Of a DNA stretch of 64,000 nucleotides, positions 34,310 through 45,300 are shown piece after piece. Origin of the DNA: Epichloe hybrida (Eukaryota; Ascomycota; Sordariomycetes; Hypocreales; Clavicipitaceae); assembly GCA_019022495.1 (NCBI GenBank), contig JAFEKR010000020.1:930001-994000 (forward strand), given 5' to 3'. The stretch's first letter is position 1. Each line of letters starts with the position of its first letter. The notes under the pieces are model-generated. The model saw only the letters and a program-made list of their open reading frames with translations. It was not told where the DNA came from and did no database searches. The translations under genes were made by a program, and so were the position numbers.

Positions 34310-35992
34310 CTATCTGTTGCGATTGCTCGACCATCTCTTCACCGTCACCTCCCTCACACGGTAGAGCTTCAGCGCCTCCGCATAGCCCGTCTCCATCGCC
34401 ACGTCAAACTTGGGCGGGGGCGGAACATCCACGTACACAAGTACAAGACTCTTGATTACATGCGATAGGACACGCACAACGCTATGAAGCCAATGCCACG
34501 GCTTTTCAGGTCCCCGCTTGCTTCTAGCCTTCCACCAGGGATCTGAATAGGATGGAATGATAATGATGCCGAACTCAGCGTGGTCAAATACCGGGCCTCT
34601 GGTGTACAAGAGCCAATCAACGCCAAATTTGATGCCCGCTCGCGGTACCCAGCCGAGCGAGCGGAAATGATGATACACAGCATAGTGAAGGAGAAATCCG
34701 TCGTCGGGTTCCAGATCGGGTTCATCAGGCTCGTTTCGAGGGGGAAAATATGAGAATTGCCGGAACAAGGTCAGCAATTCTCTATTCGTATACGCCCTTC
34801 CCGAGTGATGGTCTGTGATGGAGAGTGCACCGAGGCCAAATGTCAGAAAGAATGCCTCCTCTGGTGTCAGCTGAAGATGTTCCATGTTGACAATCCCTTC
34901 GTCCGAGGCATCGGGGCCGGTTTGCACCATGGACGACTCGACAACATCCAACAGCCCAAGGCCGTTTATATCCCCATTTGACAATGCCTCCTTCGCCTTG
35001 CTATTGGCAGAATGCCGTGGGCTGGGGGGATCTGCCAGATTGATCGTGGTCGACTCCACCTTCGGGGAGAAACGCACACTCTTCTGCCGCTTTGAGCATT
35101 TCTCCTCGCTCGCGTCACAAAACGACGATTCCTCCGAGGTTAGTGGTTGCCCTGCTTCAATGGTGACTGTGCCATTTACATCTGATGAAGCAATGGTGGT
35201 TGCAGTTTCTGAACAGTTTACTCGATTCTCGACCATGCTAGAGGGCAACACGTCACTGGGCAACGGAATCGTAAGGGCTTGGGCAGCTGCTCGTACCCCT
35301 ACGAGAGTATCATGGATACCATTGGTCATCGACTTTGCGACTCTGTCTGCTTCCGAATTGGGCAAAGCCAGCAACTCAAGTGGTCCAACTGGGACATGGG
35401 CAGCTGCAGGGCAAGGAGGTGGAAGCAACGTCGCCAGCGTGGATAGTTTCGTTGCAGCGGCAAGCTCAGCCTCTTTCAGGCGTGTTTGCCGAATCGCCTC
35501 CTGCTCTAGTCTGGCTCTTTCCCATTTCGCTTGAGCTCGCTCTTCACGTCTCTGTGACGTCAGGATTTCACTGACATGGGTCTCTTGCCGACCTCTTCGT
35601 ACCAGCTCACGCTTCAGCCAGTTGGGCTCGCTACGACTCAGGCTGCCTTTGCCATAAAAGCCCTGCTCCCACAATGCCCTCATTGACTTCTCGTCCGTGA
35701 CATGAACTGAGCCAGTGGCTTCAGACCAAACACCTCCATGTACAATCAGGGGCTCTCCCGGCGGTGGAGATAGTATCTGCCGCAACCAGGCATATGCCAC
35801 AGTGAAAAAAGATAGAGGGTTGTTGGGGTAAAAGGCCGGAAGTGGAAATGTTCTGATTGGGGCAGGAAGGGCGTAAATCTGATGGATGGACGGTCCCCGT
35901 TTCTGATTCTGCGATATGGGTTTGACACTATTCTGTGCCAGTGCAGCCGTCACTTGGCCATTTTCTTGGGTGTGTGTTTGAGTCTCAGCCAT
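34310..35992 (-). CDS. SEN2: tRNA-splicing endonuclease subunit SEN2
   Basis: A 560-residue intronless gene for the Sen2 catalytic subunit, which cuts the 5' splice site of pre-tRNAs. The N-terminal domain has GGVWSEATGSVHVTDEKSM and LWEQGFYGKGSLSRSEPNW, conserved in Sen2. A long variable middle includes a coiled-coil-like charged helix (REERAQAKWERARLEQEAIR). The C-terminal nuclease domain has YAVYHHFRSLGWVPRAGIKF and YTRGPVFDHAEFGIIIIPS with the Tyr 463, His 471, Lys 514 triad intact. Yeast Sen2 is 377 residues; longer forms are usual in filamentous fungi. It lies on the same strand as the oxygenase, 352 bp apart. Confidence 0.93.
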   Translation of the reverse strand: MAETQTHTQENGQVTAALAQNSVKPISQNQKRGPSIHQIYALPAPIRTFPLPAFYPNNPLSFFTVAYAWLRQILSPPPGEPLIVHGGVWSEATGSVHVTDEKSMRALWEQGFYGKGSLSRSEPNWLKRELVRRGRQETHVSEILTSQRREERAQAKWERARLEQEAIRQTRLKEAELAAATKLSTLATLLPPPCPAAAHVPVGPLELLALPNSEADRVAKSMTNGIHDTLVGVRAAAQALTIPLPSDVLPSSMVENRVNCSETATTIASSDVNGTVTIEAGQPLTSEESSFCDASEEKCSKRQKSVRFSPKVESTTINLADPPSPRHSANSKAKEALSNGDINGLGLLDVVESSMVQTGPDASDEGIVNMEHLQLTPEEAFFLTFGLGALSITDHHSGRAYTNRELLTLFRQFSYFPPRNEPDEPDLEPDDGFLLHYAVYHHFRSLGWVPRAGIKFGVDWLLYTRGPVFDHAEFGIIIIPSYSDPWWKARSKRGPEKPWHWLHSVVRVLSHVIKSLVLVYVDVPPPPKFDVAMETGYAEALKLYRVREVTVKRWSSNRNR

Positions 35993-36779
35993 TTCGAGCT
36001 GAAGTCATTTTGACTAGGGAATATAATCAATCAGCAAGGCATGTCGAGGTTTCAGAGAAGGAAAAGGCCAAGAAGTGTCATAGCCGTGGTTGATAACATG
36101 CAAAACAAGTGCCACTGCAATCAGATACCGTTGTAGTCTATAATAAAGGGCAATCATTGAGGTCGAAATGAATCGGAGTTCCTCTAAGCATCATACGAAG
36201 GTTGTCATCATAAAGCAGTGGAGGGGTGGACGTGTGAGCTGGAAGAATACACGGCTTGCCACTGATAATTCAATCAAATGGCATGTGCCTTTGAGAATTT
36301 TCATTTGTCAAAGACATGGTTCGCCGAGGCCATATGTCCGGATAACACTGGCGAAGAAAAGGAAGAGGTGTACCGACGTGAGATGGGTAACAATCGACCT
36401 ACCTTGTCTATGACATGGTCAGCAACGCTGTTCTAATGACGAGGGCATCCAGTCAGACCCGACCAGATCAGATCAGAACACCTGCGGCAACGTTGTAAGA
36501 GTTGCACGGTGCTGTCGTGGCGGACGGAGTAAGAAGATGACCAAAAAAATCTTGCTGTGGGACGAAGAAAGAAATTTGAAATGAGCAGGATGGAGCTCCA
36601 ACTCTACACCTCGTCGGCCAAACCGCGGGATTACACCAGAAGACGGCGGGGCTGAGCGGCGTGGGGCGCGTACATTGACTCTGTGGCTTGCGTGTGAGCG
36701 CCCGATGTCGGGGTTCGCTGTACGGATGTCCAAGTCAAAAGTCGTGTCCCCTGCACGCAACCCTAGTTAAGGATGTAAT
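35993..36779. other. Boundary region before AT-rich block
   Basis: SEN2 upstream region and ordinary-composition sequence up to the sharp compositional switch at about 36770. Short open frames here lack coding character. Confidence 0.4.
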
Positions 36780-36799
36780 TAGCTAGCGGGGTCATAGTC

Positions 36800-38350
36800 T
36801 CACTAGGTAAATTAAATAAGAGGCTTACCTTTTCTCTAGTTCCTCTCTCTTTACTTACTTTTTGTAAGGGCTTAGGCTTTGCCTAAGCATTATTCGTATA
36901 GCAGTTAGAGAGAGAAGTGGTAAAAGTAGTTAAGGTAAGGAAAGGAGGCTTATATAAGTAGCTAAGGGGGTATAAGGGGCATTACTAGGGATAGCCTCTT
37001 ACCTTTTCTCCTTTCTCCTTAAGTCTCTTAATACTATATTAATACCTTATTATAGTAGCCTAAGGGCTAGTCTATAATAATTAAGAGACTTCCTTTAGTC
37101 CTTTTTAATAACTACTAAAAGATATAATAGAAATACTAATAGATATATTAATAAATATAGTAAACATACTTTAACTATAAGACTAACCTAGCTAGGGGAT
37201 AATAACTCCCTTATCTAATGCTATAGCACTACTAGTAGCTTAATAAGCCTAGTTTAAGACACTTTAACTTATACTTAATAAGTAAATAGTAAAACTTATA
37301 TACCTTTAATAATAAGTAGTTATAAGTACTATAGAACCCTTAACCTAACTACCTATTATAACCTAGCCTAATATACTAATAGTAAACCTTACTTTACCTC
37401 TTACCTTTAACCTAGTCTTAACTATACCTAGGGTAAAATAAAAACCTATTCTTATAGGTAACTTATATAATAGTAATAAGGCCTTATTTACTATATAAAA
37501 GTTCCTAATAGAATATAAGCTATAAGTAAATAAGGACTTTATTAAAACTAATAAAAATAAGTAAATATTTATTTACTAGAACCTATTCTCTAAAGTCTAG
37601 TCCTAGGTAGCTACTTTCTTTAAATAAGGTAGTATTTATAATTTTAACCTAGCTAAATTCCTAGAATACCTTAGGTTTATATTCTCTAATTTATATAGGT
37701 AAAAGATAGCCCTTATAAAACTTAACTAAATAAAATAAGGCCTAGGGGAGCTATTTTCTATATTTTTTATTTACTTTATAAAGAAGCTCTTATTAGTAAG
37801 AGGGGATTATTAAGGGAATAATATAAAGCTAGTAAAGCTTTAATAAGCGCTTAATAAGTATTTAAGAGAAATTAGTATAAGCTAGGGTATTAGCTAGAGT
37901 ATATAGTATATAGCTATTATATAGTATTATAAGATTATAGTTAATATTAAGGCCCTTACTATAGAGAATAAGTACTAGTTCTAATATAAACTATAGCTAG
38001 CTAAACTTATACCTTAAACTAATTATAAGGGTAATATACTAATAACTAGGGTATATATAGTAAGGACTTAATTAGGGAAATAAAATAGGCTAGTTAAGAA
38101 GAAAAAAGGTCTAAAGCTAGCTATAAACGTATAATAGGCTAAATAGGTATTAGAAGTAAAGTTAGCTAAATACTATTAGGAGAGATATTACTTATAATAT
38201 AAATCTAAGGATTACTATATTTAGGAGTATACCTTTCTCTTACCTTATCCCCTATAGGTTAGTATTAACTTATATAAAGTAAATAAGGAAAGCATAAATA
38301 AGGAGGTAAATATTCCCCTTATAGAAAATAAGTAGCCCTTAAGTAAAGTC
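36800..38350 (+). mobile_element. Ty3/gypsy gag fragment (degenerate)
   Basis: Plus-strand trace of a retrotransposon capsid (Retrotrans_gag) in one frame, about 37550-37870: NFNLAKFLEYLRFIFSNLYR and KLVKL..ALNKYLREISIS are recognisable, with TAG codons at expected Gln positions. About 300 bp further, near 38185-38240, a zinc-knuckle-like segment (SKDYYIQEY) follows. No protease or RT follows on this strand because the copia element begins, so the element is truncated, either by the copia insertion or by deletion. Left end not resolved. Confidence 0.55.
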
Positions 38351-38399
38351 TTATATAAGGGTAAGGAGACTAACTATATACTATAATATAGGATAAATA

Positions 38400-41300
38400 T
38401 TTAAGCTATATAAAGTTAAAGTAAGATATAGTATAATATATAGACTAATTACTATTCTTAATTCTAATACTCTTTAATATATATTATTATATTAATATCT
38501 AGATTAATTATAGTTATAATTATTATAGTACTATAAGTAAGTTAGTAGTAAAATAGTTTAGCCTAGAGCTTATATAGTTACTAAAGAGAAAGTATATCTA
38601 GACTATAGTAAAAATAAAAAGAAAGGGAAAGAGAGTATAAAAGGACACCTCCTTAATTACCTATATAATACGCACTAGAATAAACATTAATAGCTAGGAG
38701 TTATTAGTGTATTTATATATTATCCTAGGCCTTATATAAGACATTATACTTAGGATACTATAGCTAGAATATTATAATATAGTTATTTATATAGTAAAAT
38801 AGTAATTAGTTATTAAAGTAATAAAGGGCTTATATATCTTTAAAGCCTTTGTATATAGGGTAAAGACTTTAGTATAAGGGATTATTAAGTCCTTATATAC
38901 TATAGAAGCGCGCTAGGCACACTAAAGGAAAGACACTTCTATAATAAAGCTATAAAGGCTATATTAGGTCTTCTAATAATATAAAGATAAACTAAAGAGC
39001 TAATAACTACTCTATAGTAATTAATCTCTTTATTAGTAACCTTACTATTATTTAGGATAATTATAGCTATTATTAAAGGTATTATAATTAAGCTCTTTAA
39101 ATTATTATTAATAATATTAGGGATAAACTTCTAAGCTATCTTTTAAATATATAATTCCTATAATAACCATATCTCTTTAGTATTATAATTCCTAATAATT
39201 TTAATACCTAGGAATTACTTTAAATTACCTTAGTCTTTAATATCTAGACTATTTATTAACTACTTATATAGCTCTTTAAATTCTACTTTAAATCCATTTA
39301 GAAATAGCACTATAATATTATTAACATAAAAAAATAAGATAAATCTGCCTTTTATAAAGATATATAGGTCTTCCTTTCCTTAGATAAAGCCTAGATTTAA
39401 TAGGAATTACATTAGGTATAAAAACTATTATTAAGGAGCTTCCTATAGCCTATATAATACTCTAGTTATCTTCTAGAGATAACCTTATATATTTATACCC
39501 TCTAGTAGCTTATAGAAGACAAGTTCTTTAAGTTTTATATATAAGAAGGTATTTTAAATATTATATTAATATATATTAAGATTATTAGCGTAGTAAATAG
39601 TAAGTAATATACACAGAGATTATAAAGTAAGCGTAGTAGTGTAGTTATTAAGGTTATCCTTTAGTTATTAGTTACCTTAGACTACTATTTAAGCCTTAAA
39701 CTCTATAATAATACCTTTTTTATTAGTTTTATACTTAAAAACCTATCTAAGGTTAATAATTTCCTTAAGATTAAATAATTTATTTAGTATATTCTCCTAG
39801 TAGTTTAAGGATTAAAGCTTTAAAAGCTCCTTTATAATCACTTCCTTCTAGTAGTTATAATATACTAAGGCTATTGCCTAATAATAATATATAGGTTCTA
39901 GAGGTATATTTTTAATATATAAACTATATTAAGTTCCTTAGAATACTATTAAGAAAGTAAAAGAAAACTATACTTACCTAGCTTTCTTTATTTCCTTTCT
40001 TTAATATTTTCTAGTAATAATATTATTTATATTAATACTATTATTATAAGGACTATAATTCTCTATAGCCTTACTACCTTTTATAGTAAATTCGCTAGTC
40101 TTTATAGTAATTACTATATAATTAGCTATTACCTTACTTATAAATTTATCAATCTTATAAAATAGCGTATTATTACCTTATACCTAAAGCTCTAAGTTCT
40201 TTATAGTAACTAGTGCTTTCTAAGAGAAGTTAGGAGAGGTTAAAAGTATACTAGAAAGGTTCTCTTTATCCCCTATTATATAAGGAGGTATTTTTACTTT
40301 AAACTACTTATTTTCCTAGCCTATAGCTAATAGTAAAGAGATAAGATTATTCTCTTTAAGCTTTATTCTAATAAGATCTTAACTAATCTCCTTATTAAGG
40401 TCTTTAGCTTTAAGCTCTTTAAGTAACTTAATTATTAATATCTTCTCTTATTAAGCTAATTCTAGCTTTTCTTCTAGCTTAAAGAAGGAGTTCTTATTAA
40501 ACTAAATACATGCTAATATAATAACCTTATAATTATAAAGTAAAGGCACCTATATAATATATTATAACTTACCTTTATAACTAATAAGGTATCTAATATA
40601 AGCTTTTTACTCTAACTATAGTATTACATAGTGTAATTTAATATGCTTAAGAGCCTTTATTATTATTAGAAATACCTTATATCTATAAGCTTATAGATAT
40701 GTAATTAAAGGCTTTTAAACCTCTAATATTTATAAATAGGCTAGGACTGTTTTCTATGCCTAATTTCACTAGAGTTTATAGGGTATAACCTAATTTCTAT
40801 AATATTTAAAGGGTATTTTATTTAGTAAATAAACTACTATATTAAAGACTTTATTATTAAGTTCTAAAGGAAGGTAAGCTTTAAGGCTTAATATATAAGC
40901 CTTTTACTTAACTACCCCCCTAGATCTCTTTACCTTTCTATTCTAACTAGGTATTAAGGGAGCTAAATTATAGACTATAATACTAGTAAAGGCTATCTTA
41001 TCTCTTATACTCTTTATAAATAAAGCCTTTTTAATATTACTATATAAAAAGCATAGTTAAACCCTAAATTATATATATAAGAATGCTATTATTATATAGA
41101 AGCTATTATGAATTTTATCTTTAGTCTTAAATAAATAGAAGAAACGCATTAAGGTTATAAGGTATATAAAAACACACTAATACTAATTACTATTCTAGTA
41201 AGAAGAGTTATAATACTCTAGATTAACTAAAAGACTATAACTAAGTCCTTAAGGAAGTCCTTCTAGTGTAACCTATAATCTCTAGCGCTTAGCTTTACCT

Positions 41301-41950
41301 ATAGTATAAATCTTATACTCTATAAGTTTAAGTCCTATTAATTTAATACTAAGAGTAGTATTTATAATCTTTATAAAGGCTTTCTTACCTAGATAACTAT
41401 ATTATTAATACTAAAGCTTTATATCTCCTTTTATAGGTAGCCTTAGTGCTTTACTAGTTATAGCGTAGGCCTCTTTTAGGTTATCTAAGAGTATAGATAA
41501 TATATAAAGCTTATTAATATTATAAAGCTTAGTAATAGAATACTTTCCTTAGAATAAGAAGCTTTTCTTCTAGTTCTAATAGATCCCTACCTTTATTAGA
41601 ATTATTACTAATACTAGGTTTACGTGAAATTCTAGAATTAGTAAAGCACTTTATACTATAATCCTTCTTAGTCTTTATAATACTAGATCTATAATGAATA
41701 TATAGACTAGTCCTTATCCTAAGGATATATAGATTATGCCTCTAGCTTTAACCTCTATTATAATAGTTTTATTAAACTTAGACTATTTAAACTAATAAAT
41801 ATTATTAAAAATATAAATATTAGCTCTAGAATTATAAATAACTATATTCTAATTCCCTTTAGAGCTATCTATAGCGTTTAAAGTTAAATATATAACTTCC
41901 CTTAAAGGTTAAGAGCTTTATAAGCGTATAAATAATAATATATTTATAGT
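38400..41950 (-). mobile_element. Ty1/copia element, pol part (degenerate)
   Basis: Minus-strand remains of a Ty1/copia retrotransposon, in the copia order protease-integrase-RT-RNase H. Near 41880-41590 one frame shows NSRANIYIFNN (aspartic protease DSGA site after mutation) and EFHVNLVSVIIL. Near 39560-39290 RT traces include TRVLYRL and FILFFYVNNIIVLF (the YVDD box). Near 39000-38700 an RNase H trace reads SSLVYLYIIRRPNIAFIA. Stops are numerous. The element's 5' part lies at 51761-52910, beyond the inserted chromovirus. The 3' LTR was not resolved. Confidence 0.75.
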
Positions 41951-41955
41951 CTTCT

Positions 41956-42225
41956 TGTTAGGAGCGCAGAGGTCAAAGATAGGATGTTTATCGAAGCGAG
42001 TCTTTAAAGAACCTTTAGGCCATGCAAATAACAAAGAGGCTAGCTAGCTACGAGATAGCTATGTGCTTATAAAGCAAGGTATTTATTAAAGACTACGTAT
42101 ATTATTAGTGCTAGGTTAGAGATTAAAACCTTTACACACTTACCCTAAGCTAGTATTTATCTAGTAGTAACTATAATAGTCTTAGCTATTACTTTATTCT
42201 TAACCTTTTAGTGTAAGCTATAATA
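41956..42225 (+). repeat. 5' LTR of chromovirus
   Basis: 270 bp, begins tgtta and ends taata (from TGTCA/TGACA by C-to-T and G-to-A changes). Its first 100 bp are less mutated than the same part of the 3' LTR, its last 100 bp more. Confidence 0.92.
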
Positions 42226-44461
42226 AATTAATCTCTCTTAACCTTTTTAAGGATATAAACTATTAGCTAGATTATTATATAGCTAATACTCTAAAGATTT
42301 ATAAGAAATATACTAGTACCTTATAATAATAAAGCTATAGATAATTAGGAAGATAGAGAACCCCTATAATCTAAAACTATAGATAATAGGATGTAATAAA
42401 CGTTACTTAATTCTAATTTAGGTGGAGGTATAGATAATATAACTAAAGAAAAAAGGGCATTATAGTAACGCTATAAGGTTATATAATCTAAGTTACATTA
42501 CCTTTAAAGAAGATAAGAGGTCTTATAGATAGAGGCGTAAATTAGAGAGCTTAAGGCAAATCTAGGATTAGCTAGACCTTAAACTAGACTTATAATTACC
42601 TCTTAATCTAGACCTATAATTACCCCTTAAATATTAGCTATGATTTTACCTATAGTCTATAGTAATATAGTAGTAATTACGTAGTAAAGTAGTCTTATTA
42701 AAATGTAAATAAAAATACTTACGTATAAAGGGGAAATGTATAAAAGCCTATAGAATTTCTTAGTAGACTTAGATATACTATTTAAATTAGACTGCTATAC
42801 CTTTAAGGATAATATAACTAAGGTAATATATATAAGTAGCTGCCTAGCTAGTAATATAAAGCAATAGTAAATGTGTTATGCAGCTATAAATAGGCACGTA
42901 GATTATTTATTAATTACCTAGGCAGATTTCCTAGAATAGTTAAAAACTAGAATAATAGATATAAGTGTAAGACGCTTAGAAGTAATAAGGTCATTACTAA
43001 ATCTTAGGTAGAAGAATAGCTAATTATTTTAATCCTTTATACAAGCCTAGGACAAGGTAAAAGCTAAGTTACCTAAAGAAATCCCTATATATCTAAGAAT
43101 TATAATCTTTCTAAATAGCTTAAATAACGCTATAAGAAAGCAAATAATTAGTTAAGAGATCCTAATAACCTAGAGCTAACTACAAGGCTAGGGTAAGAAA
43201 GCGAAGGTTATAATAGGTTTAGGCTAAAATAATAAAAAAGGTTAGGACTCTAAAAGAAAGAGGCAACGCTCTTATTTCACATCACCTGCAGATAGGGCGT
43301 AGCGACTAGAGTATTGTTTGTAGTGTAGTTAGTGTAGTTTTTAGGAAAAATTTGTATTTGTAGTGTAGTTTTTTTTTTTCTTATAGTTAGTGTAGTGTAG
43401 TTTTTTTTTTTTTGTAGTGTAGTGTATTATAGTTTTTTTTTTTTTATAGTTAGTATAGTGTAGTTTTTTTTTTTTTGTAGTTAGTGTAGTTACTAACTAC
43501 ACTAACTACAAAAACTACAATGTAGTGTTAGTAAAAAAAAAGTGGGCCTTTTTATTATATAATGTTATTATAAGGATTAAAAGAAAGCTAGTTATATAGA
43601 AGGTTTTATTATTACCTATTTTACTTAATTAGTTATAGAATTTATAATATTTACCTTTTTTTAAGAATTTTACTATAACTAGGGTTATTTATAATATTAT
43701 ACCTTTTTAATAATACTATTATACTTATTACTTTATTTTACTAATATAACTTTAAGAAAAACCTTCTAATTATTTTATTTACTATTATTATTAATTTAAT
43801 TAAAAAATACCCTAAACTAATATAATTAAATTAAATTAGAAATCTAAATAAATATATAAAAGTTAATAGAATATATACTTAGTACTTTAATATTATTATT
43901 AATATAATAAGAACTTAAAAAAAGCTTAAACTATTTATTTACTATTTAAACTAATTAAATATTACTTTAAGCTTTATAATTCTAAAGCTTTAAGAAGTTA
44001 TATATAGTAACTTTATATATCTTATTATAATAATAAATAAAGAAAGAATATAATAGACTAATATTTATAATTTATTAATAGATAACTAATAGTATTATTT
44101 TAATTACCTTATATAGCTTAAATAAGCTATAAAAAATAAGTTTAACTTGTTTTTAAAAATAATACTAGCACTTAGTTTTATATAATATATTATACTTATT
44201 ATAAAAGCTTTAATAACTTTTATAACCTTAATTACTATTATTACTATAATTACTATTATTTTATATTTATTATTATTTTAAAAAAACATAAAAGAGAAAA
44301 CATTTTTATAATATTAATATTTTTAAAAACCTTAAAATACTAAGTTATTAAAAACTATAGCTTTTACTATAGTAATTTACTTATAATTACTAGTATTTAT
44401 ATTTAAGTTATTTATTTATTATTTATTTATTATTAAACTTTAACACTAATAATATTATAAG

Positions 44462-44524
44462 TAATCTTAGTAATCTTAGTAATCTTAGTAATCTTAGTAA
44501 TCTTAGTAATCTTAGTAATCTTAG
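44462..44524. repeat. 9-bp tandem repeat (taatcttag x7)
   Basis: Seven exact copies inside the hAT-like element, between its inverted arms. Confidence 0.95.
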
Positions 44525-44550
44525 TAATACTAGTAATATTATTAATATTA

Positions 44551-44660
44551 GTATTATAAGCTATTATAAGCTATTATAAGCTATTATAAGCTATTATAAG
44601 CTATTATAAGCTATTATAAGCTATTATAAGCTATTATAAGCTATATAAGCTATTATAAGA
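44551..44660. repeat. 10-bp tandem repeat (ctattataag)
   Basis: Eight perfect tandem copies (44561-44640) with degenerate copies at both sides, in the middle of the hAT-like element. Confidence 0.95.
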
Positions 44661-45300
44661 TATAATAAGCTACTTATATTAAGTTTACTAGTAGTTTTTT
44701 TATAGTTTTTTTAAAATAAGTAATAATAATAATTTCTAGAAATATAAAATAATTTCTAGAAATAGTAAATAATATAATAAAAAGGTTTTTCTTTAAGTTA
44801 TATTAGGGAAATAAAGTATTAAGTTAAATAGTATTATTAAAAAGTATAATATTATATATAACCTTACTTAGTTATAATAAAATTATAAAAATAATATAAT
44901 ATTATAAATTCTATAACTAATTTAATAAAATAGGTAATAATAAAAGCTTTTATATAACTAGCTTTCTTTTAACCTTATAAATACTAATAACTAATAAAAA
45001 GTCTAATACTATATTTATAGTGTTTGTAGTTAGTGTAGTTTAGGAAAAAAAATTTGTAGTGTAATGTATTATAGTTTTTTTTTTTGTAGTTAGTATAGTG
45101 TAGTTTTTTTTTCCTTATAGTTAGTGTAGTTTGTAGTGTAGTGTAGTTTATAGTGTAGTTACTACACTACACTACAAATACTACACTACACTACACGTTT
45201 TAGTGCAATACTCTAGTAGCGACAGAGCGGAGACTAAGGGAGAAGATTATCCCTAGTGTGCTATAAATGTGAAAAGCCTAGGCACGCTATACTAACTTAT

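Larger units (their letters stand above)
43307..45215. mobile_element. hAT-like element with long inverted repeats, inside gag
   Basis: A 1909-bp element. Its ends are the perfect 10-bp inverted repeats TAGAGTATTG ... CAATACTCTA, and it is flanked by a perfect 8-bp direct repeat gtagcgac (43299-43306 and 45216-45223); 8-bp duplications with TAG-start ends are typical of hAT transposons. Subterminal zones (about 43318-43530 and 45010-45200) are packed with the heptamer gtgtagt in both orientations, likely transposase binding sites. Inner sequences also pair (for example the blocks around 43575-43660 and 44890-44990), so the inverted repeats extend to roughly 450-470 bp. No transposase trace was found; it is probably non-autonomous, though RIP could hide one. 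Confidence 0.85.
42226..45300 (+). pseudogene. Chromovirus gag remnant, split by hAT-like element
   Basis: Region between the 5' LTR and pol. A zinc-knuckle trace, CYKCEKPRHAI, lies at 45259-45291, immediately after the inserted hAT-like element (43307-45215). Before the insertion, helical capsid traces occur at about 42750-43260 with stop codons. Not translatable. Confidence 0.6.

Noticed and set aside
44462..44660. CRISPR-like array
   Set aside because: Direct tandem copies without spacers inside a eukaryotic transposon; a minisatellite, not CRISPR.
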